A DNA stretch of 54,029 bases from NCBI RefSeq assembly GCF_014170375.1, contig NZ_LZZW01000027.1:1-54029 (forward strand), given 5' to 3'. The stretch's first letter is position 1; every line of letters begins with the position of its first letter. The notes under the pieces are model-generated. The model saw only the letters and a list, made by a program, of their open reading frames with translations. It was not told the origin of the DNA and searched no databases. Shown piece after piece: positions 41,878-49,543 of the stretch. Position numbers and translations under genes: made by a program. This stretch comes from Variovorax sp. UMC13. Lineage in GTDB: Bacteria > Pseudomonadota > Gammaproteobacteria > Burkholderiales > Burkholderiaceae_C.

Positions 41878-42528
41878 CTAGCGCGCCTGCGAAAGCCCTA
41901 GCCGCACGCCTCGGCCGGTTCGTTCGATCTGCTCTCGACGCTCGCGGTCCTGAGCCTGCTTTTTCTCCTGCTCTTCCTTGCGCTGGAGGGCTTCGTGCCG
42001 GCGCTGCGCTTCGCGCATGTCGGCCCATTCGCTGGCAAGCTCTGGCTCTTGAGCACGCAGCTTTCGAGCGGCAAGCTCTTCGATACGGGGGGAATGGATG
42101 CCCATGCCCTCCTTGATTTCACGGACGGTTTCTAGCCGTCCGTGCAGGCGCTGCAAGGTGGCTTGCTGCTGCTGCATCTGCTGTTGCCACTTGGCACGGG
42201 TCGAGGGCAAAGCAAGCATGCCCGGCTGCTTGGCCTGCGCCTGCTGCATCCGGGATTCTTGCCGCTCGATCAGGTCTTCAAGCCGGTCCTCGATCCTTTC
42301 CGCCTGGTCGTGCTTCGCCTCGACCTGCGCCGCGAAAGCGGCGCTGTATTGAGACTCCAAGGGGGAGGCTTCAAGCAAGGCCGCTTGCTCGGCCTGGGCC
42401 TCCAGGGCGCGATCCTGCAGGGCGTCGGCTTGGACCTCTGCGTCTGCGCCGGCCTGGCGGGCACCGGCAAGCGTGGCGCGGGCGGTTTGCTGCGTCTGCT
42501 GCTGCAGTCGTTCCCTGGGAATGCTCAT
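41878..42528 (-). CDS. kfrC: Coiled-coil protein at the kfrC (upf54.4) position
   Basis: A 216-residue protein that is almost wholly helical and rich in Gln, Ala, Glu and Arg (QTQQTARATLAGARQAGADA; WQQQMQQQQATLQRLHGRLE; EEQEKKQAQDRERREQIER). It is the last gene of the kfr operon. In R751 the kfrA operon is described as kfrA-kfrB-kfrC with upf54.4 as kfrC; assignment here is by position and composition. A KorB operator lies just upstream of the gene (42543). A direct biochemical function is not known. Confidence 0.6.
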   Translation of the reverse strand: MSIPRERLQQQTQQTARATLAGARQAGADAEVQADALQDRALEAQAEQAALLEASPLESQYSAAFAAQVEAKHDQAERIEDRLEDLIERQESRMQQAQAKQPGMLALPSTRAKWQQQMQQQQATLQRLHGRLETVREIKEGMGIHSPRIEELAARKLRAQEPELASEWADMREAQRRHEALQRKEEQEKKQAQDRERREQIERTGRGVRLGLSQAR

Positions 42529-42542
42529 GGCCTTGGCTCCTT

Positions 42543-42555
42543 TTTAGCGGCTAAA
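42543..42555. promoter_or_regulatory. KorB operator between kfrB-like and kfrC genes
   Basis: Perfect TTTAGCGGCTAAA between the stop of the kfrB-like gene and the start of the coiled-coil gene. Confidence 0.85.
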
Positions 42556-42558
42556 GTT

Positions 42559-42903
42559 TCATCGGGACAACCCTCGCCCCAGCTTGATGGATGACGGGGC
42601 GACTTGCGCCTTGTCACCATCGTATTTGATGCTGGAATTGCTCCCGATTTCAGGTACTTTATCGAAATTCGCCCGGTCATGCTGGACGAACTGTTTGCCG
42701 ACCTGTTGATACACATGATCCTTGTCGGCATGGACGATCACTCCATCGTGGCTCTGGCTCTTGTCGGCCTTGGTGGATAGGTGGATGTTGTATATCCCCG
42801 GCTTGATCGTGCCGGCTTTTTCGACCTTATCCGTGGCCCACTGTCCTCCCTGCTCGCTCTGAACGAGCCTCTGCCCGTTCATCACAAGAAGGCGCTGTTT
42901 CAT
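42559..42903 (-). CDS. kfrB: KfrB-domain protein
   Basis: A 114-residue protein carrying the small KfrB-type domain: HDGVIVHADKDHVYQQVGKQ, then VQHDRANFDKVPEIGSN. These repeated VYQQxGK-type elements are common at the end of conjugation proteins. It lies between the Fic gene and the coiled-coil gene. Whether it equals upf54.8 of R751 I cannot tell from sequence alone. Confidence 0.65.
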   Translation of the reverse strand: MKQRLLVMNGQRLVQSEQGGQWATDKVEKAGTIKPGIYNIHLSTKADKSQSHDGVIVHADKDHVYQQVGKQFVQHDRANFDKVPEIGSNSSIKYDGDKAQVAPSSIKLGRGLSR

Positions 42904-42926
42904 TCCAATACTCCTAGACTCATGGG

Positions 42927-43529
42927 TTAAAAAAAAAGCTGGTCTGGCATGCCAGCGCGAATAAGGCCAGCCATACCGCTTGAGTCGCCGTTGTAGGCTT
43001 CGATTGACGCCTGGGTCATGCGGGCCTGACTGACCCCGCTCCAGTCGATCCTGTGGCCCGCCTGCTGGGCCAGTTGCCCGATGAACTCACGCTGCGTCCT
43101 GCCGTTCCCTTCACGGAAGGGATGAAGCACGTTGATTTCCCCGAGATAGTGGCCGGCCCGCTTGCTGAACTCGTCGGCATCGAGGCCGCGCAAGAGCTGT
43201 TCCTTGGCAAGCTGCCCAAAGAGCTGCTGCGCCGCGCTCTGGATCGCAACCTGCCGGGCAAACATGGTGCTGCCTTTCGAGATTTCGACCTGGCGGATTT
43301 GGCCCGCCCAGTCGTACACGTCGCCAAAAAGGCGCTTGTGAATTCGCTGCAGGTGCGCTAAATCGAATTTGCCTTTAACGGGCTGCTCGCGCAATTCGCT
43401 GGCCCGCAAAAAGGAAAGGGTGGATTCGGCTTTATCGAGTCCACCCTGTTCCTTGATTCCAAGGAGATTGCGGAGAACACCCGTTTCGCTGTCCAGGTAA
43501 GGATCGCCACGATCCCCGGCGTATTTCAT
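42927..43529 (-). CDS. Fic-domain toxin (class I, FicT)
   Basis: A 200-residue Fic-family AMP-transferase. The active-site motif HPFREGNGRTQREFIGQLAQ near residues 132-151 matches HxFx(D/E)GNGRxxR fully, with catalytic His, acidic residue and Arg present. The start MKYAGDRGDPYLDSETGVLR and NLLGIKEQGGLDKAE resemble VbhT-type Fic toxins, which modify DNA gyrase and topoisomerase IV. It is overlapped by 4 bp by a small antitoxin-like gene. It is inserted between kfrA and the kfrB-like gene. Confidence 0.88.
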   Translation of the reverse strand: MKYAGDRGDPYLDSETGVLRNLLGIKEQGGLDKAESTLSFLRASELREQPVKGKFDLAHLQRIHKRLFGDVYDWAGQIRQVEISKGSTMFARQVAIQSAAQQLFGQLAKEQLLRGLDADEFSKRAGHYLGEINVLHPFREGNGRTQREFIGQLAQQAGHRIDWSGVSQARMTQASIEAYNGDSSGMAGLIRAGMPDQLFF

Positions 43530-43714
43530 GCCATTTCTAGCCGCATGCGCGCCTTGTACTGGTCCACGGCGGCACCGATGGTCATCTCGCCACGCGCCCA
43601 GCGCTCGGCGTCGGCCACGGCCTGCGCATCAGGCTCTAAGCCCTCGATGCGCTGGCTCGCAAGGGCGCTTTGCACCACGGCGCGGCGCTCGGTCTGTTCC
43701 TGCTCTGCGATCAT
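43526..43714 (-). CDS. Fic antitoxin (VbhA-like)
   Basis: A 62-residue protein, the size of VbhA. It contains ALASQRIEGLEPDAQAVADA; SQRIEG fits the published class I Fic inhibitory motif [S/T]xxxE[G/N], whose glutamate blocks the ATP-binding arginine of the Fic protein. The ATG at 43714 is preceded by GAGGGG; an upstream ATG at 43750 would add 12 residues. It overlaps the toxin start (ATGA), so the pair is translationally coupled. Confidence 0.85.
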   Translation of the reverse strand: MIAEQEQTERRAVVQSALASQRIEGLEPDAQAVADAERWARGEMTIGAAVDQYKARMRLEMA

Positions 43715-43778
43715 GATTTTTGCCCCTCGGATGTAGCTGCCAAACAACATGCCATTTTAGCGCAAAACCCCCGAAATA

Positions 43779-44795
43779 TCAGTCCTTTTTGGTACGTGAA
43801 ACGGCCTTATCGGCTTTTTCCGAGTCTCGGAATGCGGCCATCAATTGCGTGTGCTGCTCCTTGAAGGCTTCGAGCTGGCCGCGCAGCCCTGCCGCCTCTT
43901 CCCGCGCCGCAGCCGCGTCCCGCTGCGCCTGGTCGCGCTCGGCCTGGGCACCAGTGAAGCGCTCGACCATGCGCGCCGCTTCCTGGGCGGCCGTCTTGCG
44001 CTGCTCCTGGTGCGCCTCTGCCTGGGACTCCGCACGGGCCTTGACGCCGGCCAGCTCGCTCCGCAACGCCTCGACCTGGACCTGAGCCTGGCGCAGTTGG
44101 TCGGCCAGCTTGACGCCTTCGGCCTCGGCCAGCTCCTGGCGCTGCTGCACCTTGTCGCGTTCGGTGCGCAGGCTATCGGCCGTGGCCTTGGCCTGGGCGG
44201 CGGCAGTCTCGGCCTCGGCGTGCGCGTGATCGAGTTCGGCGCGCAGTTCACCCGCCCGACGCTCAATTTCTTCGGCCCGGCCCTCGGCCACGGCGGCCCG
44301 CTGCTGCATGCCTAGCAGGGCGGTATGCCCTTCCTCGATCTGCTGCCGGCTCGCCTCGGCCAGCTCGGCCGCCTGGCGAGCCGCCGCCTCCAGCTCGGCA
44401 ATGCGGCCCTGCGCCGCCTCCAGCTCGGCCGCCTGCGACTCGTAGGCATCGGCCATCTGCTTGTTCAGCGTCTCGGCCTCGATGCGCTCCGCGTCCCAGC
44501 CCGCTTGCGCAGCCCGAAGGGACTCGTTCGCCAGCTCCTGAGCCTCCTTCCACAAGGACGCCAGCGCGGCGCTGCTGGCCTGCTGAACGGCCTCGGGCAC
44601 CTGGACGGCCACCGGGGCCGCCTGGGCGGTCTGCGCACGCCGCCACTCCTTCATGCCGGCGCTGGCGTCGTTCATGTTGACGCGGGCGACCTTCCGCACG
44701 GCATCGACCGTGGGAAAGGCGGCCCGGCCGGCCTGCTCGTAGAGCGAATCAGCGGCGGCAAAGATGCGGTCGCGGGTGTCTTTGGCGAGTTCCAT
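43779..44795 (-). CDS. kfrA: KfrA nucleoid-like DNA-binding protein
   Basis: A 338-residue protein with an N-terminal helix-turn-helix DNA-binding domain (LYEQAGRAAFPTVDAVRKVA, then RVNMNDASAGMKEWRRAQT) and a very long Ala/Gln/Glu-rich alpha-helical coiled coil from about residue 75. KfrA represses its own promoter and forms a plasmid-bound scaffold. Its likely operator is the AT-rich palindrome at 44822-44852. The ATG at 44795 has GGAG upstream. Confidence 0.94.
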   Translation of the reverse strand: MELAKDTRDRIFAAADSLYEQAGRAAFPTVDAVRKVARVNMNDASAGMKEWRRAQTAQAAPVAVQVPEAVQQASSAALASLWKEAQELANESLRAAQAGWDAERIEAETLNKQMADAYESQAAELEAAQGRIAELEAAARQAAELAEASRQQIEEGHTALLGMQQRAAVAEGRAEEIERRAGELRAELDHAHAEAETAAAQAKATADSLRTERDKVQQRQELAEAEGVKLADQLRQAQVQVEALRSELAGVKARAESQAEAHQEQRKTAAQEAARMVERFTGAQAERDQAQRDAAAAREEAAGLRGQLEAFKEQHTQLMAAFRDSEKADKAVSRTKKD

Positions 44796-44821
44796 GGTGC
44801 GCGGCTCCGGGTTGAATAATA

Positions 44822-44852
44822 CGATAAGAAGAATAATATTCTTATTATTCTT
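44822..44852. promoter_or_regulatory. KfrA operator palindrome
   Basis: AAGAAGAATAAT / ATTATTCTT-type AT-rich inverted repeat overlapping the kfrA -10, where KfrA autoregulation would act. Confidence 0.65.
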
Positions 44853-44861
44853 ACCTGTCAA
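44833..44861 (-). promoter_or_regulatory. kfrA promoter
   Basis: Minus strand -35 TTGACA (44856-44861), 17-bp spacer, -10 TATTAT (44833-44838). A KorA operator lies immediately upstream. Confidence 0.85.
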
Positions 44862-44863
44862 GC

Positions 44864-44875
44864 GTTTAGCTAAAC
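44864..44875. promoter_or_regulatory. KorA operator at kfrA promoter
   Basis: Perfect GTTTAGCTAAAC directly before the kfrA -35. Confidence 0.88.
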
Positions 44876-44879
44876 TTTT

Positions 44880-44892
44880 TTTAGCGGCTAAA
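44880..44892. promoter_or_regulatory. KorB operator at kfrA promoter
   Basis: Perfect TTTAGCGGCTAAA four bases beyond the KorA site. Confidence 0.88.
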
Positions 44893-44903
44893 ACTGTGGG
44901 ACG

Positions 44904-44933
44904 AAAAAAAGCCCGCCGGGAGCGGGCGGGCTT
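44904..44933 (-). terminator. korB operon terminator
   Basis: GCCCGCC / GGGCGGGC stem followed on the minus strand by a T-run, 54 bp past the korB stop. Confidence 0.8.
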
Positions 44934-44986
44934 GTGGGGTGCGGCGTGGGGCCTGGGCGCGGCCCTGTGGGGGAATCAGGGTTTGT

Positions 44987-46060
44987 TTAGCCTTCCAGCA
45001 GGGCCACCAGGGTGACGCTGCTCAAGTTGGCTTCAAACTCCTGGCCGTCATCCTCGTACTTCAACCAGGCGAAGCCCTCGGCCGGTGGGCGACGGTTGAG
45101 GATCAGCCGGGCAGGGCGTTCGTTGTGCTGCACCTGGACAATGGCCTTTTTCAGCTTGTCGGGGTCGGGCTCCTTCTCTTCCTTCTTGGAGTCAGAACCT
45201 GAACCCTGCTCGCCGTCGCCAGCTTCGGCGTCCGTCTTTCCGGTGAGTACGTCTACCGTATTCGGATCGCGGTCGTCGTCCTCGTGCTTGCGCTTGTCGT
45301 CCAGGAACTCGCGCAGCAGCTTGACCGAACCCCGCGTGATTTCCTGGTTCTCGTCTTCCAGCCAGTCCGTGACCTCCTGCGGCTTCTTCTTGAACGCCGT
45401 CACCAGCTCGTTGACCACGGTAACGTCCTTGACGCGGCCCGAGTTGAACGCCTCGGCAATGGGATCGGGCAAGTCCAGCAGCGCGGCATGCTGCGTCACG
45501 AAAGCGGGCGACTTGCTGATGGCCTTGGCAATCTCGCCCTTCTTGACTCCCTTCGCCAGCTCGCGGCCGATGTAGTCGGCAATCTCGCGGGCCGTCAGTT
45601 CATTGCGCTGCAGGTTCTCCACCACCTGGTCGGCCTCGTTGTAGTCGTTGTCGATAAAGCCGGGGATCGTGGCCTTGTCGGCTCGCTTCGAGCCACGGAA
45701 GCGGCGTGCGCCGTGGTTGATGAGGTAGCGACCAGGCGCATCCGGGTTGTCGCGCACCGAAATAGGGGTCTTGACGCCACGGAGGCGGATCGAGGCGGCC
45801 AGCTCGTCCAGGCTCTCGTCCGAGAAACCGGGGTTGTCCTCGGTGCGCGGCTGGTGCGGGTCTTCATCAATCAGGCCCATATCCAGGTCCAGCGGACCGC
45901 CACCGTTCGCGGCGGCCGTAGGGCCGGCCAGGAGCGCCGACAGGTCGCCCATGCCCTCCAGGCCCAGGCCCCCGGCTTGCGGCTTCGCCTCGGCCTCGGG
46001 AGCGGCCTTCGCAGGCGTCTTCGACTTGGGGGCGGTCTTCTTGTTTGCGGCGGTGCTCAT
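44987..46060 (-). CDS. korB: Global repressor and partition protein KorB (ParB family)
   Basis: A 357-residue ParB-type protein that binds TTTAGCSGCTAAA operators to repress plasmid promoters and, with IncC, partitions the plasmid. The ParB CTP-binding region is at PISVRDNPDAPGRYLINHGARRF. The helix-turn-helix is at KGEIAKAISKSPAFVTQHAA. The SH3-like C-terminal dimer domain includes AIVQVQHNERPARLILNRRP. It starts by overlapping the incC stop (ATGA). Confidence 0.97.
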   Translation of the reverse strand: MSTAANKKTAPKSKTPAKAAPEAEAKPQAGGLGLEGMGDLSALLAGPTAAANGGGPLDLDMGLIDEDPHQPRTEDNPGFSDESLDELAASIRLRGVKTPISVRDNPDAPGRYLINHGARRFRGSKRADKATIPGFIDNDYNEADQVVENLQRNELTAREIADYIGRELAKGVKKGEIAKAISKSPAFVTQHAALLDLPDPIAEAFNSGRVKDVTVVNELVTAFKKKPQEVTDWLEDENQEITRGSVKLLREFLDDKRKHEDDDRDPNTVDVLTGKTDAEAGDGEQGSGSDSKKEEKEPDPDKLKKAIVQVQHNERPARLILNRRPPAEGFAWLKYEDDGQEFEANLSSVTLVALLEG

Positions 46061-47148
46061 TGCGCGATCTCCATCTTTTCAAAAACATAGGCGGCCAAAG
46101 CGCGAACTTCGTGCGTGGCCTTGCGGGCGGCGGTCTTCCTGATCTTCCAGACGGGCACCCCGGACGCCAGGGCGTCGGCAATGCTGCTGCGCAGGCCGAT
46201 GCTGGCCGGCGCCATCAGCTTCGGATAGGCCGCCTGTAGCTCGACCTGGTGGCGCACATGGCGCGGGTTCCTCGCGTCTACCTTGGACGGCACCATGCCC
46301 AGGAACTGCAGGCCGGCGTTCTCCTTGCGGACGTTCATGATCGTGGTCAGCATCATCTTGATGCCCTGAATGCTGTACGCCTCCAGCTCGATAGGGGACA
46401 GCACGCAATCGGCTGCGTAGAGCGCGGCCACCAGGGCAACGCCAAGGCCGGGTGCCGTGTCGATCAGGCACACGTCGAACCCTTGGCCGGCCAGCGCCTT
46501 GAGGTTGGCTTTCAGGTTCTGCTTGGCCTTGTCCAGCGGCAGAAAAACGGCATTGGCCAGCTCGGGATCTGCTTCGATCAGGGCCAGGCGTGCGCCGTCG
46601 CCATCGGCCGCGGCTGCACCTCGCCAGCCATCGGCCGGCACCGGGCCAAAGAAGCCGCTCGCCCGAGCCTCGATCTTGTACTGCGCCAGGGTGAAGGAGG
46701 CATTGGCTTGCGTGTCCAGGTCGATCACGGCAACGCGAAGGCCACGCTCCAGGAAGTCGAACGCCAGGTGAACAACACTCGAAGTCTTCCCGACTCCGCC
46801 TTTCTGTTGAGCGACGACCAGGGTTTTCATTTCTTGGGTTCCTTCTTCTTTGTCGCCGCGTCCTCGGCCCACTTCTTGACGATGAACGCCTGATGCTCCG
46901 GCAGCACTGCCGAAACCCGCTCGTACCCCTGGGGTACGTTCTTGGACGAAAACGCCGTCCACACCCTGCTCACGGCCTGCGAGACTGCCCCTTTGGTCAG
47001 TCCCAGCGACGTGATGAAAGCCGCTTGCGGCTGGCCCAAGACCAGCACGCCCCGCGCTATTTCGATGGTCTGCTGGCCCACGTCCAAGCCCTTTATGCAC
47101 GCCTGGAACTGGGCTTCGGTTAGCCGTTTCTTCATGGATTGCACCCAT
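46057..47148 (-). CDS. incC: Partition ATPase IncC (IncC1; IncC2 from an internal start)
   Basis: A ParA-type ATPase that moves KorB-plasmid complexes. The long form (363 residues, from 47148) has an N-terminal extension encoded over korA in another frame. An internal ATG at 46830 gives the 257-residue IncC2, beginning KTLVVAQQKGGVGKTSSVVH with the Walker A at its start. Other ParA motifs are VIDLDTQANASFTLAQY and VCLIDTAPGLGVALVAAL. Two products from one gene are established for RK2 and the layout here is the same. Confidence 0.96.
   Translation of the reverse strand: MGAIHEETANRSPVPGVHKGLGRGPADHRNSAGRAGLGPAASGFHHVAGTDQRGSLAGREQGVDGVFVQERTPGVRAGFGSAAGASGVHRQEVGRGRGDKEEGTQEMKTLVVAQQKGGVGKTSSVVHLAFDFLERGLRVAVIDLDTQANASFTLAQYKIEARASGFFGPVPADGWRGAAAADGDGARLALIEADPELANAVFLPLDKAKQNLKANLKALAGQGFDVCLIDTAPGLGVALVAALYAADCVLSPIELEAYSIQGIKMMLTTIMNVRKENAGLQFLGMVPSKVDARNPRHVRHQVELQAAYPKLMAPASIGLRSSIADALASGVPVWKIRKTAARKATHEVRALAAYVFEKMEIAQ
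46827..47135 (-). CDS. korA: Transcriptional repressor KorA
   Basis: A 102-residue repressor of GTTTAGCTAAAC operators that cooperates with KorB. The helix-turn-helix is at TSLGLTKGAVSQAVSRVWTA, and the dimerisation tail VSAVLPEHQAFIVKKWAEDA is shared in pattern with TrbA and KlcB. The ATG at 47135 matches the RK2 start MKKRLTEAQFQ. Its reading frame overlaps the incC1 5' region. Confidence 0.97.
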   Translation of the reverse strand: MKKRLTEAQFQACIKGLDVGQQTIEIARGVLVLGQPQAAFITSLGLTKGAVSQAVSRVWTAFSSKNVPQGYERVSAVLPEHQAFIVKKWAEDAATKKKEPKK

Positions 47149-47206
47149 ATCATTGACTCCGCGCCTAGTTAAAAAAAGCTGGTGACAGCCAGCACCCATA
47201 AGACAA

Positions 47207-47235
47207 AGTTTAGCTAAACTTCGTCCACGAGTCAA
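47207..47235 (-). promoter_or_regulatory. korA promoter
   Basis: Minus strand -35 TTGACT (47230-47235), 17-bp spacer, -10 TAAACT (47207-47212), the -10 lying in the KorA operator. Confidence 0.85.
47208..47219. promoter_or_regulatory. KorA operator at korA promoter
   Basis: Perfect GTTTAGCTAAAC, giving autoregulation of the central control operon. Confidence 0.92.
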
Positions 47236-47239
47236 GCGT

Positions 47240-47252
47240 TTTAGCCGCTAAA
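47240..47252. promoter_or_regulatory. KorB operator at korA promoter
   Basis: Perfect TTTAGCCGCTAAA, just upstream of the korA -35. In RK2 the equivalent site (OB3) is the one implicated in partition. Confidence 0.9.
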
Positions 47253-47267
47253 ATTTTCTTTGGCACG

Positions 47268-47293
47268 AAAAAAAAGGCCCGATAAAACGGGCC
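47268..47293 (-). terminator. kle operon terminator
   Basis: GGCCCG / CGGGCC stem with eight T on the minus strand, six bases past the kleF stop. Confidence 0.82.
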
Positions 47294-47298
47294 ACCTG

Positions 47299-47556
47299 TC
47301 AATGCGCTTTTGCCTGGCGGATTGCGCGTACTGCCGCACCCTTGGCAAGCGCTTCCCGCCAGCACTCGGAATCGAGACTGCACGCGCTGCGCGTAGTGCC
47401 GTCCGGCATGTCGTAGAACACAGCCGGGCGGCTCTCGATGAGGCTTTCGATGCGCAAGGCCGATGCATCAAGCCCAAGGTCGCCCGCAATCACGGCCAGC
47501 GCCTCACGTCGCTCGTCTTCCTCCTTGGCGTTCAACCGGGCCGCGTTCTTCGTCAT
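47299..47556 (-). CDS. kleF: KleF-position protein
   Basis: An 85-residue acidic protein (KEEDERREALAVIAGDLGLD; SACSLDSECWREALAKGAAV). It is the last gene of the kle operon, one base beyond kleE, the place of kleF in IncP-1beta plasmids. It is much shorter than RK2 KleF as I recall it, so the name rests on position. Function unknown. Confidence 0.6.
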   Translation of the reverse strand: MTKNAARLNAKEEDERREALAVIAGDLGLDASALRIESLIESRPAVFYDMPDGTTRSACSLDSECWREALAKGAAVRAIRQAKAH

Positions 47557-47557
47557 G

Positions 47558-47881
47558 TCAAATTCCTTTGGGCTTGTAGATGGATACGAAATAGGTCAAG
47601 GCCACCAGCACCGCGAAGTGCGCGAGGAACGTCCAGCCGGCGAAAACGCCCGGCGTGTTCCAGTGGTAGACCATGCGGATGAACTGAAAAAACACGTCAA
47701 TCGAGACGATCCATTTCAGCAGCGGCCACACCAGGACGACGACAACCCAAACGGCCTTGACCACTGGCGCGAACAGGCCCCGGCGCGGCGCGGCAGGCGC
47801 TGGCTTCTCCTGCGCTGCCGGCTCCGGTGCGACCTCGGCGGGTGCCTCGGCCTTGCCTGGAAACTTGATGATGTTCGTCAT
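47558..47881 (-). CDS. kleE: Membrane protein KleE
   Basis: A 107-residue inner-membrane protein. After a Pro/Ala-rich start (TNIIKFPGKAEAPAEVAPEP) there are hydrophobic helices AVWVVVVLVWPLLKWIVSID and FAGWTFLAHFAVLVALTYFV, with the recognisable VFFQFIRMVYHWNTPG between. The start at 47881 is chosen for the KleE-like N-terminus. Stable-inheritance gene of unknown mechanism. Confidence 0.88.
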   Translation of the reverse strand: MTNIIKFPGKAEAPAEVAPEPAAQEKPAPAAPRRGLFAPVVKAVWVVVVLVWPLLKWIVSIDVFFQFIRMVYHWNTPGVFAGWTFLAHFAVLVALTYFVSIYKPKGI

Positions 47882-47997
47882 CGCTTGACCCCTTTTCGCA
47901 TTGCCTATCCAATGCAGGGTGCAACCGCGCCTATGGTTGGGCCTTTGGTGTGACAGCACCAGGGCCGAATGCCCCGGATCACTCCGGGGCGTTCCTC

Positions 47998-48255
47998 CTA
48001 CCAATCAGCTCGGCGCTTCGCCTGCTCTACTTCCTCATAACCCCATTTCCCCTTGGCGTCGCCCTCCAGGCTCAACGCTGCGTAGTACGCCTTGGCGCGC
48101 AGCTCGGCCGCCTTGTTCAGCAACCCCGTTGCTTGCTCTGTCAACGCCGCTGCTTCGTCCATCACTACAGCGATTTGATCGCGTCGAGCGGGAAAGTCGG
48201 TAGCGGGTGCGCCTGCAAGTTGATCGACCCACGGCATGATCGGTGCCTTGTTCAT
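47998..48255 (-). CDS. kleA: Stable inheritance protein KleA
   Basis: An 85-residue helical protein (ARRDQIAVVMDEAAALTEQA; TGLLNKAAELRAKAYYAALS) beginning with the KleA-like IMPWVDQL. First gene of the kle operon under KorA, KorB and KorC control. Function not known beyond an accessory maintenance role. Confidence 0.85.
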   Translation of the reverse strand: MNKAPIMPWVDQLAGAPATDFPARRDQIAVVMDEAAALTEQATGLLNKAAELRAKAYYAALSLEGDAKGKWGYEEVEQAKRRADW

Positions 48256-48308
48256 CGGATGGTTCTCCGGTTATTGACCTGAGCGGTATGCCCGGCCTTC
48301 TAAGTAAC

Positions 48309-48337
48309 ATGATAGGGCAAAATGCCCTAGCTGTCAA
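48309..48337 (-). promoter_or_regulatory. kleA promoter with KorC operator in spacer
   Basis: Minus strand -35 TTGACA (48332-48337), 17-bp spacer, -10 TATCAT (48309-48314). The KorC operator TAGGGCAAAATGCCCTA (48313-48329) fills the spacer. Confidence 0.85.
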
Positions 48338-48354
48338 CTGATTTAACGAAAATA

Positions 48355-48366
48355 GTTTAGCTAAAT
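48355..48366. promoter_or_regulatory. KorA operator (one mismatch) upstream of kleA
   Basis: GTTTAGCTAAAT, one base from the KorA consensus. Confidence 0.7.
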
Positions 48367-48424
48367 TGCCGTGAAAATCTTCTTCCTTGGCGTAAAAATC
48401 CGGCGCAGCCGGGGTATTCATGGC

Positions 48425-48437
48425 TTTAGCCGCTAAA
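48425..48437. promoter_or_regulatory. KorB operator upstream of kleA
   Basis: Perfect TTTAGCCGCTAAA, 11 bp from the end of the IS5-family insertion. Confidence 0.85.
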
Positions 48438-48448
48438 GCGGCTAGCTA

Positions 48449-49272
48449 GGGCGTGTTAACACTAATAGCGATTGCGTCCACTGCGGCGGATACTTCGGGG
48501 CATGGAGATCACACCCGAGCAATTCGCCACGATTGAGCACTGCCTGCCCAAGCAGCGTGGCAACGTCAGCCTGAGCAATCTGCAGGTGGTCAATGCGATC
48601 CTCTACGTGGCCGAGCATGGCTGCAAGTGGCGCGGACTGCCCAAGCGGTTTGGCAACTGGCACACCATCTACACGCGCATGAACCGCTGGACCAAGGCCG
48701 GTGTACTTGATCGCATGTTCGAGGAGTTGCAGCGAGCGCAGGTCGTGCGAATCAAGATCGAAGCAGTCTCGCTGGACTCCACAAGCATCAAGGTCCATCC
48801 CGACGGCACAGGGGCACTAAAAAAAACGGTCCGCAGTCCATCGGAAAGTCCCGAGGTGGATGGAACACCAAGATTCATATGGTTGCCGCGGATGCTCGAA
48901 CGGCCGTGACGTTTTCGCTCTCGCCTGGGCAGGCGCACGACGCACCCGAAGGCCGGCGCCTGCTCAGCAGTCTTGGGCCGACCAGCAGACCGGTGCATTT
49001 GTTGATGGACCGTGCCTACGAAGGCAACGAGACACGGCAGCTGGCACTGGATCTGGGTTTCATTCCGGTGGTGCCACCAATGAAGACGCGGATCGAACCG
49101 TGGGACTACGACCGCGAGATGTACAAGCGCCGCAATGAGGTGGAGCGGTTGTTCCGTCGACTCAAAGGCTATCGCCGTATCTTCTCGCGGTTCGAGAAAC
49201 TCGACCTCATGTTCCTGGGCTTCATCAGCTTCGTGCTCGTCGCTGATGGACTGAGGATGTGTTAACAGGCCC
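48449..49272 (+). mobile_element. IS5-family insertion sequence (IS427-like)
   Basis: An 824-bp element. The ends are GGGCGTGTTAACAC and the inverted GGGCCTGTTAACAC, and it is flanked by TA on both sides (48447-48448 and 49273-49274), the target duplication known for the IS427 group. It carries a transposase in two frames joined by a -1 frameshift at an A8 run. It sits between korC and the kleA operators without destroying either. Confidence 0.9.
48502..49265 (+). CDS. IS5-family transposase (two frames, -1 frameshift)
   Basis: First frame 48502-48909 encodes the N-terminal DNA-binding part (EITPEQFATIEHCLPKQRGN) and the first catalytic Asp (SLDSTSIKVHPDGTGALKK). A run of eight A at 48819-48826 allows a -1 slip into the second frame, which continues KNGPQSIGKSRGGWNTKIHM, then LLMDRAYEGNETRQLALDLG (second Asp) and RNEVERLFRRLKGYRRIFSR (catalytic Glu), ending at 49265. 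The joined product is about 254 residues. The frameshift is a normal control in this group rather than decay. Confidence 0.88.
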
Positions 49273-49529
49273 TAGTCCTTCTTCCAGATTTGGCCCAAAT
49301 TGCCGAAGTCGCACAGCAAGGCCCATGCGGCATAAGGGATGGCCGAATCCCCGCCGATCCAGCGGCGCACGGTTCTATCGCCCTTCGCCCCCAGCCCGAG
49401 GGCTTTCGCGGCTTGGCCTCCCGTGAAGCCCGCCGCTTTCAGCGCCTCGCGCACCTCTTCGCCGGTCGGCTGCTCCCAGCCGTCGTTTGCGGGCCGCAGG
49501 CATTCAAGCCTGATATTTGCCTCTGACAT
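49272..49529 (-). CDS. korC: Transcriptional repressor KorC
   Basis: An 85-residue repressor of the TAGGGCAnnnTGCCCTA operators of the kle and klc promoters. The helix-turn-helix is at TGGQAAKALGLGAKGDRTVR, then RWIGGDSAIPYAAWALL. The start at 49529 (MSEANIRLE) gives the RK2 length. Its TAG stop now includes the terminal base of the IS5 element, but the uninterrupted sequence would also have given TAG. Confidence 0.93.
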   Translation of the reverse strand: MSEANIRLECLRPANDGWEQPTGEEVREALKAAGFTGGQAAKALGLGAKGDRTVRRWIGGDSAIPYAAWALLCDFGNLGQIWKKD

Positions 49530-49543
49530 TGCATTGCTCCTGG

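Noticed and set aside
48819..48826. Frameshift that could mean a broken IS5 transposase
   Set aside because: The A8 run with a -1 shift restores a continuous family protein, the normal programmed frameshift of this IS group.
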